64,000 nt of DNA from Acidobacteriaceae bacterium TAA 166 (GCA_000421065.1 ATWD01000001.1:744001-808000), one strand, 5' to 3'. Shown: positions 54,508-64,000, counted from the first letter of the stretch. Numbers and translations: made by a program. Notes: generated by a model from the letters alone, not told the origin.

Positions 54508-54611
54508 GGTTTTCCTGAAGGTGCAGAGCGAGCCGAGATTGTTTGCGCCGTTTTCTCTCAAGGAAAATGGCATTCGACAACCTTCTGGTGAGCCGCAGCA
54601 TCAGGAAAACC
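54508..54611. promoter_or_regulatory. Operator-like repeated half-sites upstream of the oxidoreductase
   Basis: GGTTTTCCTGA (54508-54518) is repeated as its exact reverse complement at 54601-54611, and an intermediate quasi-palindrome CGTTTTCTCTCAAGGAAAAT sits at 54549-54568. The motif resembles the palindrome before the preceding gene. Confidence 0.45.
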
Positions 54612-54640
54612 GCCCTAACTGCCGCTTGAGAGGACTACCC

Positions 54641-55966
54641 ATGATGACCCGACGCGAATTTCTCGACACCGCAGCGGTGACCGCCGCCGGTGCCGCCGTT
54701 GCCACCACCGCCAAGAGCTACGCCCAGATCGCAGGCGCCAACGATCGAGTCAACTTCGCCGTCATCGGCCTCAACAGCCGAGCCTACGCTCATCTGTCGT
54801 CGTTGAAGGCCAACGAGAAGAACGCCCGTATCAGCTACGTTTGCGACGTCGACACTCCCATCCTCGAAAAGTATGCCGGTAAGGCCGAGGCTGCGATGGG
54901 AACCAGGCCCACCACGCAGAAGGACTTTCGCAAGGTACTGGCGTTGAAGGAGATCGACGCCGTCACCATCGCCACTCCCGACCACTGGCACGCCCCCATG
55001 GCGATCCTCGCCCTCGAGGCCGGCAAGAACGTCTATGTCGAGAAGCCCTGCAGCCACAACCCCGCCGAGGGCGCCATGCTGGTCGCCGCCCGCGACAAAT
55101 ACAAGAAGCTGGTCCAGATGGGAACCCAGCAGCGCTCCTCTCCCCACACCATCGAGGTGGTTGGCAAGATCCGCGACGGCATCATCGGCCGTCCGTACTA
55201 CGCCAAGGCCTGGTACAGCAACACCCGCAAATCCATCGGTACAGGCAAGCCCGCCGCCGTGCCCGCCACGCTCGACTGGGATCTTTGGCAGGGCCCCGCG
55301 CCTCGCAAGGCATACATGGACAACTACCACCCCTATAACTGGCACTGGTTCCGGCACTGGGGCACCGGCGAGACCCTTAACAACGGCACGCACGAGGTCG
55401 ATGTTTGCCGCTGGGCCCTCGGGGTCGACTTCCCCAAACACATCTCCTCCTCCGGCGGACGTTATCAGTTCAAGGACGACTGGCAGTTCTACGACACCCT
55501 GGTCACCAGCTACGAGTACGACGACAAGATCATCTCCTGGGAGGGCAAGTGCTGCCAGGGCATGAAGTTCTACGATCGCGACCGCGGCTCGGCCATCATG
55601 GGAACCACCGGAACCGTCGTCGTCGATCGCAGCGGCTACGAGATCTACGACCTCAAGGGCACAAAGACCGCATCGTTCATCGAGAAGCCCGAGAAGTCGG
55701 CGTCGTCGTCCGATACGGTGGGAGCCGACTCCATGACCGACCGCCACTTCGCCAACTTCATCGCCGGAATCCAGAAGGGCGAGAAGCTCAACGCTCCCAT
55801 CGAGGTCGGCAACGTCGCCGTCACCATGCTGCAGCTCTCGAATGTGGCGTGGGAGGTCAACCGCGGCCTCACCCTCGATCCCACCAACGGCCACATCCTC
55901 AACGACGCCGAAGCCCAGAAGCACTGGGGCCGCGAGTACGAGAAGGGCTGGGCCCCCAAGGTCTAG
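54641..55966 (+). CDS. Tat-exported Gfo/Idh/MocA oxidoreductase
   Basis: A 441-residue NAD(P)-dependent oxidoreductase with a twin-arginine leader (MMTRREFLDTAAVTAAG). The Rossmann domain starts VNFAVIGLNSRAYAHL, followed by VCDVDTPILEKY and the family pair TPDHWHAPMAILAL and VYVEKPCSHN. The C-terminal half has the pattern GTHEVDVCRWALG. Members act on sugars or cyclitols, often outside the cytoplasm in Bacteroidota and Acidobacteriota. The ATG at 54641 has GAGAGGA upstream and starts the Tat signal. Confidence 0.93.
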   Translation: MMTRREFLDTAAVTAAGAAVATTAKSYAQIAGANDRVNFAVIGLNSRAYAHLSSLKANEKNARISYVCDVDTPILEKYAGKAEAAMGTRPTTQKDFRKVLALKEIDAVTIATPDHWHAPMAILALEAGKNVYVEKPCSHNPAEGAMLVAARDKYKKLVQMGTQQRSSPHTIEVVGKIRDGIIGRPYYAKAWYSNTRKSIGTGKPAAVPATLDWDLWQGPAPRKAYMDNYHPYNWHWFRHWGTGETLNNGTHEVDVCRWALGVDFPKHISSSGGRYQFKDDWQFYDTLVTSYEYDDKIISWEGKCCQGMKFYDRDRGSAIMGTTGTVVVDRSGYEIYDLKGTKTASFIEKPEKSASSSDTVGADSMTDRHFANFIAGIQKGEKLNAPIEVGNVAVTMLQLSNVAWEVNRGLTLDPTNGHILNDAEAQKHWGREYEKGWAPKV

Positions 55967-56085
55967 TTTTCTCTCCCCACGCTACGACGATCGAACCGGC
56001 AGCCGATTCTGGCTGCCGGTTCCTTTTCTACATCGAAGATACAAACCGGAGTGTCGCCTCTCCGAGCGCGGGCGAAAGTAGCCTC

Positions 56086-56793
56086 ATGAACCTTGCAGAA
56101 AAGATCGCATCGCTCGACTGGGAACAACTCTCCCGCCAGCTGACCGAACGAGGCTATGCCCTCACTGGCCCGTTACTCACCCAGGCAGAATGCATCGAAC
56201 TGGCCTCCGGCTACGACCAACCACCGCAGTTCCGCAGCAAAGTCGTCATGTCCCGGCACGGATTCGGCAGAGGAGAATACCAGTACTACGCCTACCCTCT
56301 TCCCTCGCTCATCCAAACGCTCCGCGAATCGCTCTACCCGCCTCTGGCGCAGATCGCCAGCCGCTGGACCGAGGCCCTCGGCTCACCGGACCGCTTCCCT
56401 CCCGACCACGAGAGCTACCGCAGGCTCTGCCACGACGCAGGCCAGACCAAGCCGACCCCGCTGCTGCTCCAATACCAGGCTGGCGACTACAACTGCCTCC
56501 ATCAGGACCTCTACGGCGACCAGGTCTTCCCCATCCAGGCAGCTTTCTTGCTCAGCCGTCCCGTCGAAGACTTTACCGGAGGCGAGTTCGTCCTCACCGA
56601 ACAGCGCCCCCGCATGCAGTCCCGTGTCTCTGTCGTCCCGCTCAACCAGGGTGAGGCTGTCCTCTTCGCCGTCAACCATCGCCCACAGCAGGGCACGCGC
56701 GGAGTCTACCGGGTCGCGATGCGCCACGGAGTCAGCGTGCTTCACTCCGGCCGACGCTTTACCCTGGGAGTGATCTTTCACGATGCGCTCTAG
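56086..56793 (+). CDS. 2-oxoglutarate/Fe(II)-dependent oxygenase (prolyl-hydroxylase-like)
   Basis: A 235-residue soluble enzyme. The iron ligands appear as H-x-D in CLHQDLYGD and the distal His in MRHGVS, with the 2-oxoglutarate Arg in SGRRFTLGVIFHD. Other markers are FTGGEFVLTEQRPRMQSR and YRVAMRHGVS. The substrate is unknown; related proteins hydroxylate protein or small-molecule targets. Its last 11 bases overlap the AlkB-like gene, so the two oxygenases are translated together, possibly for DNA or protein repair. Confidence 0.88.
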   Translation: MNLAEKIASLDWEQLSRQLTERGYALTGPLLTQAECIELASGYDQPPQFRSKVVMSRHGFGRGEYQYYAYPLPSLIQTLRESLYPPLAQIASRWTEALGSPDRFPPDHESYRRLCHDAGQTKPTPLLLQYQAGDYNCLHQDLYGDQVFPIQAAFLLSRPVEDFTGGEFVLTEQRPRMQSRVSVVPLNQGEAVLFAVNHRPQQGTRGVYRVAMRHGVSVLHSGRRFTLGVIFHDAL

Positions 56794-57478
56794 CAATCAC
56801 AATCACGAGACCGAGGGCCACAATCCTGCGGCTGAGGTCTCTCTCTTCCCCGAGCTCACCCCTCCCTCCATCGAGTCGCTCGCCGAGGGAGTCACCCTCC
56901 TCCGCGCCTTCTGCCTCGATCAGGCCCCAGCCCTGTTCGAGGCCGTCTCATCCATCGAGACCACCTCACCCTTCCGCCACATGGTCGTCCCCGCCGGCCA
57001 CACCATGTCCGTCGCCATGACCAACGCCGGCGAACTCGGCTGGACCACCGACCGTACCGGCTACCGTTACTCCCCCATCGATCCCGCGAACGACCGCCCC
57101 TGGCCCGCGATCCCCGCCGTGCTGCTCGACCTCGCTCAAAGCGCTGCGGCCGGAGCAGGCTTCCCCGGCTTCACCCCGAACAGCTGCCTCATCAACCGCT
57201 ACGCCATCGGCGCCCGACTCTCCCTCCATCAGGACAAGAACGAGCAGGACTACGGCCATCCCATCGTCTCGGTCTCGCTCGGCCTTCCCGCCACCTTCCT
57301 GCTCGGAACTCTTCGCCGCACCGACACGCCCCGCCGCATTCGCATTGAGCATGGCGACGTTCTGGTCTGGGGAGGCCCCGCCCGCCTCGTCTACCACGGC
57401 GTCGCTCCCATCGCCCAGGGCGGCCATCCGCTCACCGGCCCCTTCCGCATCAACATCACCTTTCGCCGGGCACGCTGA
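56783..57478 (+). CDS. alkB: AlkB-like 2-oxoglutarate/Fe(II) dioxygenase
   Basis: A 231-residue AlkB-family demethylase that repairs alkylated bases. It shows NRYAIGARLSLHQDKNEQD (iron His and Asp), the distal His in LVYHGVAPI and the paired arginines in FRINITFRRAR, plus the substrate-lid region SVAMTNAGELGWTTDRTGY. It overlaps the upstream oxygenase by 11 bases. The exact AlkB subgroup cannot be set by eye, so the symbol is tentative. Confidence 0.93.
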   Translation: MRSSNHNHETEGHNPAAEVSLFPELTPPSIESLAEGVTLLRAFCLDQAPALFEAVSSIETTSPFRHMVVPAGHTMSVAMTNAGELGWTTDRTGYRYSPIDPANDRPWPAIPAVLLDLAQSAAAGAGFPGFTPNSCLINRYAIGARLSLHQDKNEQDYGHPIVSVSLGLPATFLLGTLRRTDTPRRIRIEHGDVLVWGGPARLVYHGVAPIAQGGHPLTGPFRINITFRRAR

Positions 57479-57559
57479 AGATACAAATCCGCCGAGAACG
57501 TCACGAACCAACCCGGCCTTCCGCAAAACTCTCTATGATGGAAGGAGGCAATCCAGTCT

Positions 57560-57580
57560 GTGTCCGCAACTTGCGGACAC
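57560..57580. promoter_or_regulatory. 21-bp perfect palindrome upstream of cinA
   Basis: GTGTCCGCAA-C-TTGCGGACAC, ending 25 bases before the cinA ATG. A one-base centre makes a hairpin unlikely and a protein-binding site likely. It could be an operator for cinA, and a LexA-like role is only a guess. Confidence 0.5.
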
Positions 57581-57604
57581 GCAGAGGACCCAAGCCACCC
57601 CATC

Positions 57605-58861
57605 ATGATCGCTGAAATCATCGCCGCCGGCTCCGAGATGCTCACGCCCCATCGGCAGGACACCAACTCCCTCTTCCTCACCGCTCAGCTCAACGATCTT
57701 GGCGTCGAGGTCGCCTTCAAGACCATCGTCGGCGACTCGCTCGAGCACCTCGCCGACGCCGCCCGTACCGCGCTGCGCCGCACCGACATCATCGTCTTCT
57801 CCGGCGGCCTGGGCCCCACCGAGGACGATCTCACCCGCGAGGCCGTCGCCTCTGCTCTCGACATTGGTCTCCATCGCGACGCCGAGATCCTCGCCAGCCT
57901 CTACAAACGCTTCGCCGCCCGCCAGATGGCCATGCCCCGCAACAACGTCAAGCAGGCCGACATCCTTGACGGAGCTACCGTCCTCGTCAACCCGGTCGGC
58001 AGCGCGCCCGGCCAGATGCTCGACACCTCCGTCGACGGCTACCGCAAGCTCGTCCTCTTGCTGCCCGGACCACCCCGCGAGCTCAAGCCCCTCTTCACCG
58101 ACGTCGTCAAGCCTCTCCTCGCCGAGATCCTGCCGCCCCGCTTCATCGCGCGCCGCCTCCTGCGCATGCCGCTCATCCCCGAGTCCCAGGTCGACGCCCG
58201 CACCGCCCCCATCTACCAGCAGTACACCGACGTCCAAACCACCATCCTCGCCGGCCACGGCGAGATTCAGCTGCACTTCTTCACCTCGAGTACCGTCCTC
58301 TCCGAGGCCCAGGCCCGTGTCGATGAGCTCGCCTCCCGGGTCGAGGCCGAGATGCAGGACGCCGTCTTCTCCGCGCAGGGCGAGAGCCTCGAAGAGGTCG
58401 TCCTCCTCATGCTCGAGATGCGCCACCTCACCCTGGCCGCAGCCGAGAGCTGCACCGGAGGTCTGCTCGGCCAGCGCCTCACCGCAGTTCCCAACAGCTC
58501 GCGCGCCTTTCTCGGCGGCGCCATCGTCTATACCCCAGAGCTCAAGACCCGGTTCGCCGACGTACCCGAAGAGATGATCGAGCGACACGGTGCCGTCTCG
58601 CCCGAGGTCTCGCGCGCGCTCGCCGAAGGCATCCGCAAACGCACCGGGGCCTCGCTGGGCATCTCCATCACCGGCCTCGCCGGACCCAACGGAGGCCCTC
58701 CCGGCCCCGATGAGGAACGTCCCATCGGACTGGTCTATATCGGTCTCTCCGATGACCGCGATACCCAGGTTAAAGAACTCAATCTAAACGGCGATCGCGA
58801 ATACATTCGATGGTGGGCCTCCCAGCACGCGCTCGACCTCCTTCGCCGGACGCTCCTCTAA
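57605..58861 (+). CDS. cinA: CinA family protein (competence/damage-inducible, NMN deamidase-type)
   Basis: A 418-residue protein with an N-terminal molybdopterin-binding-like domain (AEIIAAGSEML, FSGGLGPTEDDLTREAV, NPVGSAPGQML). The C-terminal PNC domain, often an NMN deamidase, has LAAAESCTGGLLGQRLT and GLAGPNGGPPGPDEERPIG. Such enzymes salvage pyridine nucleotides; in transformable species the gene is competence-linked. The ATG at 57605 starts the family sequence. A perfect palindrome lies upstream. Confidence 0.95.
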   Translation: MIAEIIAAGSEMLTPHRQDTNSLFLTAQLNDLGVEVAFKTIVGDSLEHLADAARTALRRTDIIVFSGGLGPTEDDLTREAVASALDIGLHRDAEILASLYKRFAARQMAMPRNNVKQADILDGATVLVNPVGSAPGQMLDTSVDGYRKLVLLLPGPPRELKPLFTDVVKPLLAEILPPRFIARRLLRMPLIPESQVDARTAPIYQQYTDVQTTILAGHGEIQLHFFTSSTVLSEAQARVDELASRVEAEMQDAVFSAQGESLEEVVLLMLEMRHLTLAAAESCTGGLLGQRLTAVPNSSRAFLGGAIVYTPELKTRFADVPEEMIERHGAVSPEVSRALAEGIRKRTGASLGISITGLAGPNGGPPGPDEERPIGLVYIGLSDDRDTQVKELNLNGDREYIRWWASQHALDLLRRTLL

Positions 58862-58904
58862 ACATTCGGCCTCATAACTTGGTAAACTCAAGAATCTGGA
58901 CTCG

Positions 58905-59542
<638 letters not shown>

Positions 59543-59546
<4 letters not shown>

Positions 59547-60535
59547 GCCGCATCGCCATCCTGGGCGCGGGTGCCTGGGGAACCGCGCTGGCACTCTCGC
59601 TCGCCCGCCGCGGCGGCCACCAGCTCTGCCTCTGGGCACACTCCCCCTCCCTCGCCGAGCAACTCAACGAGACCGGCGAGAACCTCGCCTACCTTCCCGG
59701 CTATATCCTCCCGGTCGACGTCCGCGTCACCAGCGATCTTCCCTCGGCTGTCTTCGAGGCTGACATCATCCTCTGCGTCATGCCCTCGCAGCACCTGCGC
59801 GGCATCCTCACCGATCTGGCCCCCCTGTTCACCCGCAACCAGATCATCGTCTCCGCCTCCAAGGGCATCGAAGAGAAGACTTTCCTGCGCATGTCGCAGA
59901 TCGTCGCCTCCATCACCGACAATCCCTGCGCCGTGCTCTCCGGTCCCTCCTTCGCGCAGGAGGTCGCCCAGGGCAGCCCCACCGCCATCGTGGCCGCGGC
60001 CACGGAGCCGCGCTACGCCCTTACCCTTCAGCGCGAGTTCTCCTCCTCCGCCCTGCGCGTCTACACCAACGACGACATCATCGGAGTGGAGCTGGGAGGA
60101 GCGCTCAAGAACGTCATCGCCCTCGCCGCCGGGGTCGTCACCGGTCTCAATCTCGGACACAACTCCGCCTCCGCCCTCATCACCCGCGGCATCGCCGAGA
60201 TCACCCGGCTCTCCATCGCCTGCGGAGGCCGCCGTCAGACCCTGTCAGGGCTCTCCGGACTGGGCGACCTGGTCCTCACCTGCACCGGCAACCTCTCCCG
60301 CAACCGCAGCGTCGGGATCGAGCTCGGACGCGGCCACAAGCTCGAAGACATCCTGGCCGGAATGGGAGGAAAGGTGGCCGAAGGCGTACGCTCCACCGCC
60401 GCCGCGCTCGGTCTGGCCTCGCGCTATGGAGTCGAGATGCCCATCGCCGAACAGGTCGATGCCATCCTCCATCACAACAAGGTCCCCTCCGATGCCATCC
60501 GCGACCTGATGGCGCGTCCCGGCCGCGACGAATAG
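59543..60535 (+). CDS. gpsA: Glycerol-3-phosphate dehydrogenase (NAD(P)+)
   Basis: Makes glycerol-3-phosphate from dihydroxyacetone phosphate. The 330-residue protein has the nucleotide motif GAGAWGTALALSLARRGG, PSQHLRGIL, SGPSFAQEVAQGSPTA and the substrate-site stretch GGALKNVIALAAGVVTGLN, all typical of GpsA. ATGA overlap with plsY. Its stop is followed by the fragment J of the repeat family. Confidence 0.97.
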
Positions 60536-60547
60536 CGCAAAAGACAG

Positions 60548-60570
60548 ATCGACAAATTTCAATACGCCCA
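60548..60570. repeat. Palindromic repeat family, minimal fragment J
   Basis: ATCGACAAATTTCAATACGC joins CGACAAATT (as at the left end of copy C) to CAATACGCCC (as at the end of copy F). It looks like two element ends left after deletion of everything between. Short, so tentative. Confidence 0.35.
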
Positions 60571-60667
60571 TGTGCGAAGTCGAAGGATCGACGGCCTCCA
60601 GCTCCAGCTAAAAGCCGGGAGTTAAAACCAGTGGCTGTTTCAAAGACTTTTCGCATCTAAAATCAAC

Positions 60668-60889
60668 ATGGCTGACGCTATCGAACCAACCCGCAACGAT
60701 CCCACCCCCCAGCGGCGAAAGGGAGATGCGCGCTTCCTTCCCGTCGTCATCATCGCCGCCATCGCTCTGGTCCTCATCCTGATCGCCTCGGTCGTGCTGA
60801 TCGGCGGCAAGGGCAAGAAACTGGTTCCTCACGAGCAGGACAATCATCCGAAGTCGAGCCTCCTCTATACGCTCCCGGCGGCGGGATAG
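60668..60889 (+). CDS. Small membrane protein of unknown function
   Basis: A 73-residue protein with a polar N-terminus (MADAIEPTRNDPTPQRRKG), one long hydrophobic segment LPVVIIAAIALVLILIASVV, and a basic then polar C-terminus with KSSLLYTLPAAG. It is probably a single-pass membrane protein with the N-terminus inside (positive residues before the helix). I do not recognise a family. It lies between gpsA and ftsY on the same strand. Confidence 0.6.
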   Translation: MADAIEPTRNDPTPQRRKGDARFLPVVIIAAIALVLILIASVVLIGGKGKKLVPHEQDNHPKSSLLYTLPAAG

Positions 60890-61023
60890 CGTCTTCTCTC
60901 AACAGCAGAGCCTGGTGTGTCCGGGTCTCCTTCAGAACAGAGAAGACTCTTACTCCGGCACCCGCAACGCGGCAGCCGTCGTGCAACTCCATCTTCCTGT
61001 CGATCCGATAGACTGAGAGCTGT

Positions 61024-62016
61024 ATGGTCTTCTCGTCTCTCTTCGGCAAGCGTCCGACCGAACCTGAACCGCCGGAGTCTCCGGCCCCTGAGCAGCCGAA
61101 GCGTTCGCTCTTCGACCGCATGCGGCAGGCGGTCACCCGCACGCGCGAGTCGCTCTCGGAGTCCATCAGCTCCGTCGTCGCCCTCACCCGCGAGATCGAT
61201 CAGGCCTCGCTCGATCAGCTCGAGCCCAGGCTGCTGGCCGCCGATATCGGCAGCGCCACCACCGCCATCATCATGGAGAACCTGCGCCAGCGCGCCCTCC
61301 GCACCGGCATCGAGAGCGGAGCCCAGCTCCAGCAGATCCTCAAAGCCGAGCTCAAGCAGATTCTCGACGGTGTAGCCCGACCCATTCAACATCCCTCGGC
61401 TCCGCCCGAGGTCATCCTGATGGTGGGGGTCAACGGAACTGGAAAGACCACTACCACCGGCAAGCTGGCCAATCTCTACCGCACGCAGGGCAGGAGCGTT
61501 CTGCTCTGCGCCGCCGATACCTTCCGGGCCGCCGCCATCGAGCAGCTCGAGGTCTGGGCCCAGCGCTCCGGGGTCCCGGTCATCAAGACCAAGCAGGGCG
61601 GCGATCCCTCCGCCGCACTCTACGATGCTCTGGCCGCAGCCACGTCTCGTGGGACCGACGTCATGATCGCCGACACCGCCGGGCGTCTGCACACCAAGAC
61701 CGACCTGATGAAAGAGCTGGACAAGATGCGCCGCACCGCCGAGAAGCTGGTTCCCGGCGCCCCGCACCAGACCTTCCTGGTCATGGACGCGACCACCGGC
61801 CAGAATGGCCTGCAGCAGGCGCGCCTCTTCACCGAGGCCGCCCGCGTCACCGGAATCGTCTTGACCAAGCTCGACGGAACCGCCAAGGGAGGCATCGTGC
61901 TCGCCATCGCAACCGAGCTGAAGCTTCCGGTGGTCTACGCCGGGATCGGCGAAAAGATTGACGACCTGATTCCATTCGATTCGACCGCCTTCATCGATTC
62001 GCTCGTCGGGGCGTAG
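61024..62016 (+). CDS. ftsY: Signal recognition particle receptor FtsY
   Basis: GTPase that docks SRP-bound ribosomes at the membrane. The 330-residue protein has a short acidic, Pro-rich lead (about 1-30), the N helical bundle, and the G domain with [46 protein letters not shown] and [13 protein letters not shown] at the end. The long A domain of E. coli FtsY is missing, as in many bacteria. The stop is at the edge of repeat fragment G. Confidence 0.97.
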   Translation: MVFSSLFGKRPTEPEPPESPAPEQPKRSLFDRMRQAVTRTRESLSESISSVVALTREIDQASLDQLEPRLLAADIGSATTAIIMENLRQRALRTGIESGAQLQQILKAELKQILDGVARPIQHPSAPPEVILMVGVNGTGKTTTTGKLANLYRTQGRSVLLCAADTFRAAAIEQLEVWAQRSGVPVIKTKQGGDPSAALYDALAAATSRGTDVMIADTAGRLHTKTDLMKELDKMRRTAEKLVPGAPHQTFLVMDATTGQNGLQQARLFTEAARVTGIVLTKLDGTAKGGIVLAIATELKLPVVYAGIGEKIDDLIPFDSTAFIDSLVGA

Positions 62017-62043
62017 AAGACAGGCGCTGCCGCGCGGGCCAAT
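62014..62043 (-). repeat. Palindromic repeat family, fragment G
   Basis: Starts at the ftsY stop (TAG) and reads AAGACAGGCGCTGCCGCGCG and GGCC, which matches the end module of copies F and H. Only about 30 bases are present. Confidence 0.5.
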
Positions 62044-62080
62044 CAGTCCATAAAGCAGCTTCAACCGCTGAGAAAAGGTG

Positions 62081-64000
62081 CTATCCCGCCGTCACAATCT
62101 CGGAGAAGTCCGCAATCTCCGAGAAGCCCTTGACGATCGTCGCCAGCAGAGACAGCCTTCCTCTGCGAATTTCCGCATCCGGGTCCATCACCATCACCTG
62201 CTCGAAGAATGCGTCCACCTGCGGCCGCAGCGTAGCAATGGCCTCGAGCGCCGGGACATACTCGCGACGCCCACTCATCTCCTTCACCTGCTCGAGCAGA
62301 GTCAACGATGCCGTCGTCAGCGCACCCTGCGCCGGATGAACGCTCCCCTGCCTTACCGCCGCACCACCGACGAGCTCATCCTTTGCCTGGGCTGCCTGAG
62401 CCAGAATATTCTTCATGCGTTTGAAGGCAGCGCTCACCGCCTCGAAGTCAGCCGAGCTGCGAACTGCCGTAACCGCCTCCGCCCGCGCCACCGCATCGCG
62501 CACATCGTCGCTTCCAGCAGCCATCCCGGCCTTCACCACGTCGTAAGCCTGCCCGCGCGCCTCGCGCAGGTAGAACTCCAGGCGCTCCACCAGGAACGCC
62601 CGCACCTTCGCCTCGACCGCCTCGTTCTCAGTGGCCCGACCGGCGATCTCGCTCAAGCTGAGCGGAACCGCAACCGCACTCTCGGCGAGAATCTTCACAA
62701 TGCCATTGGCCGCGCGCCGCAGGGCGAAGGGATCCTTCGATCCCGTCGGCTCCATCCCCAGGCCGAACATTCCAGCGATCGTGTCAGCCTTATCCGCAAT
62801 GGCCAGCAAAGCGCCTTCGACGGTGCGAGGAACCGCGTCCTCCATCGAGACCGGGCGATATTGATCGTAGATCGCAGCGCTCGCCGCAGCCGATACACCC
62901 TGGGCCCGCGCATACAAACCGCCCACCACGCCCTGCAGCTCGGTAAACTCCTTCACCAGCTCGGTAGTCAGATCGGTTTTGGCCAGCTTCGCCGCCTCAT
63001 CGAGCGCAGCCGCATCGAGGACAACGCCGCGCTTCGTCACCAGCTCGGCCAGTCCGGCGGCCAGCCTGCGCACGTTGCCGGTCTTTACCGCATAGCTTCC
63101 CAGGTCCTTCTGGAATGTGACGTTCTCAAGCAGCTTCACGCGCTCGGCCAGCGGATGCCGCTGATCGAACTCCCAGAAGAAACGGGCATCGTTAAAGCGC
63201 GCCCGCAGCACGCGCTCGTTGCCGTGGCGAATAATCTTCTGCTCGGCCTCGCTCGCCTCGGTGTTCAGTACAGCGAGAAAATGAGGCGCCAACTTACCGT
63301 CTTTGTCCTCGACGGCAAGGTACTTCTGGTGGTCGCGCATCACCGTCACCAGAACCTCCTCCGGAAGCGCCAGATACTCGGGCTCAAACCCTCCCAGGAT
63401 CACCGACTGATCCGAGGCCCACTCCGTCAGGTGCGTCAGCGTGTCGATCAGGTCGTGATCCTCACGCCACCGCGCCCCCTCCGCCGTTCGTGTCATGCGG
63501 TCCAGCGCCTTGCGAATTTTCTGCCGCCGCGCCTCCACATCGACAATCACATAGGCGGTCAACAGCGCCTCTTCGTACTTCGCCGGAGCCTCGAGCGCCA
63601 CCGCGGCCTCGCCGAACAGCACGCGATGGCCGAAGGTGACCTTGCCGGCGGTCCTGCCGCCAAACTCCACTGGAACCACCTGGTCGCCCAGCAGGGCGAT
63701 CATCCAGCGCACCGGCCGCACGAACCGCTCCGGCTTGCCCGCGCGCCAGTACATATTCTTTGCCCAATAGATGCCGGCCAGCTCCTTCGGTAGCTCCTCG
63801 GCGATAACCTCGGCAGCGGAACGGCCCGGCTTCACCACCGTCGCCGCGAGATACTCCCCCTTGGCGGTCGAAACTGTCTTCAGCTCCTCCACCGCAACGC
63901 CTGCCTTCTTGGCGAAGGCCAGTGCCGCCGGTGTCGGCGCGCCATCCTTATAGGCCACCTTCACGGAGGGTCCGGTCAGCTCTTCCGAGGCATCGTCCTG
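62081..64000 (-). CDS. glyS: Glycyl-tRNA synthetase beta subunit (5' end outside the window)
   Basis: Beta chain of the alpha2-beta2 glycyl-tRNA synthetase, which charges glycine tRNA. The visible part reads on the minus strand from the window edge to the stop and carries VRWMIALLGDQVVPVEFGG, FGHRVLFGE, KRGVVLDAAALDE-type and VEGALLAIADKADTIAGMFGLG, plus the C-terminal anticodon-binding region (FFEQVMVMDPDAEIR). About the first 60 residues are missing because the gene runs past the right edge. glyQ should lie beyond it. Confidence 0.95.
   Translation of the reverse strand, partial: QDDASEELTGPSVKVAYKDGAPTPAALAFAKKAGVAVEELKTVSTAKGEYLAATVVKPGRSAAEVIAEELPKELAGIYWAKNMYWRAGKPERFVRPVRWMIALLGDQVVPVEFGGRTAGKVTFGHRVLFGEAAVALEAPAKYEEALLTAYVIVDVEARRQKIRKALDRMTRTAEGARWREDHDLIDTLTHLTEWASDQSVILGGFEPEYLALPEEVLVTVMRDHQKYLAVEDKDGKLAPHFLAVLNTEASEAEQKIIRHGNERVLRARFNDARFFWEFDQRHPLAERVKLLENVTFQKDLGSYAVKTGNVRRLAAGLAELVTKRGVVLDAAALDEAAKLAKTDLTTELVKEFTELQGVVGGLYARAQGVSAAASAAIYDQYRPVSMEDAVPRTVEGALLAIADKADTIAGMFGLGMEPTGSKDPFALRRAANGIVKILAESAVAVPLSLSEIAGRATENEAVEAKVRAFLVERLEFYLREARGQAYDVVKAGMAAGSDDVRDAVARAEAVTAVRSSADFEAVSAAFKRMKNILAQAAQAKDELVGGAAVRQGSVHPAQGALTTASLTLLEQVKEMSGRREYVPALEAIATLRPQVDAFFEQVMVMDPDAEIRRGRLSLLATIVKGFSEIADFSEIVTAG

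Noticed and set aside
55405..56085. In-frame extension upstream of the first 2OG oxygenase
   Set aside because: It runs out of frame through the oxidoreductase gene; the ATG at 56086 starts the recognisable protein.

Overview
The window is a GC-rich chromosomal segment (about 60% G+C by eye) of a free-living Gram-negative heterotroph. Gene content and protein style point to the Acidobacteriota, class Terriglobia (Granulicella/Edaphobacter/Terriglobus-like). The signs are a TonB-dependent receptor with a carboxypeptidase-regulatory N-terminus, a TonB-like protein beside a degenerate M48-like secreted protein, futalosine-pathway MqnA, an OFA-type transporter with its tiny partner, and small secreted proteins inside a branched-chain amino acid operon. 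This placement is an inference from protein style. I see no tRNA, rRNA, CRISPR array, prophage or intact insertion sequence.

Layout. 0-6.4 kb: a GAF/PAS hybrid-sensing histidine kinase converging on acetyl-CoA synthetase, which diverges from an OFA-family transporter and its 46-residue partner. 6.4-12.4 kb: a siderophore receptor and PepSY membrane protein (iron uptake), a DUF421 protein and GalE. 12.4-18.8 kb: an envelope cluster with a TonB-like protein, a degenerate M48-like protein, three small outer-membrane beta-barrels and a Spy/CpxP-like protein. 18.9-32.9 kb: a LysR regulator divergent from a long one-strand series leuA-leuB-(small membrane protein)-(secreted protein)-leuC-leuD-(secreted protein)-ilvD-(acyltransferase)-ilvB-(GNAT)-ilvN-ilvC, closed by a hairpin. 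This encodes nearly the whole valine/leucine/isoleucine route except ilvA and ilvE. 33.2-41 kb: a cNMP-domain histidine kinase, a DUF427 protein, a decayed gene, topA, dprA and a DoxX-like membrane protein. 41-47.7 kb: mqnA, a DedA-like protein, fabH, the SRP RNA, a membrane-anchored MutS-like ATPase and an acyltransferase. 47.7-57.5 kb: a Tat-exported GH1 glycosidase, rimO, an SDR, yacG-pgpA, an NHL-type propeller protein, a Tat-exported Gfo/Idh/MocA oxidoreductase and two overlapping 2OG-Fe(II) oxygenases, the second AlkB-like. 57.6-64 kb: cinA, plsY-gpsA, a small membrane protein, ftsY and the C-terminal part of glyS.

The most unusual signal is non-coding. At least nine intergenic places carry full or broken copies of one palindromic repeat of up to about 254 bp. 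The best copy (17214-17467) has 15-bp terminal inverted repeats beginning CTAGG, and its left end supplies the stop codon of the gene before it. I read this as an undescribed MITE-like family inserting at TA, often exactly at stop codons. Other points of note are tandem degenerate copies of the SRP-RNA 3' end, a LeuA without its regulatory domain, a RimO with a linker insertion, a peptidase-like protein that has lost its HExxH motif, and several perfect operator-like palindromes.
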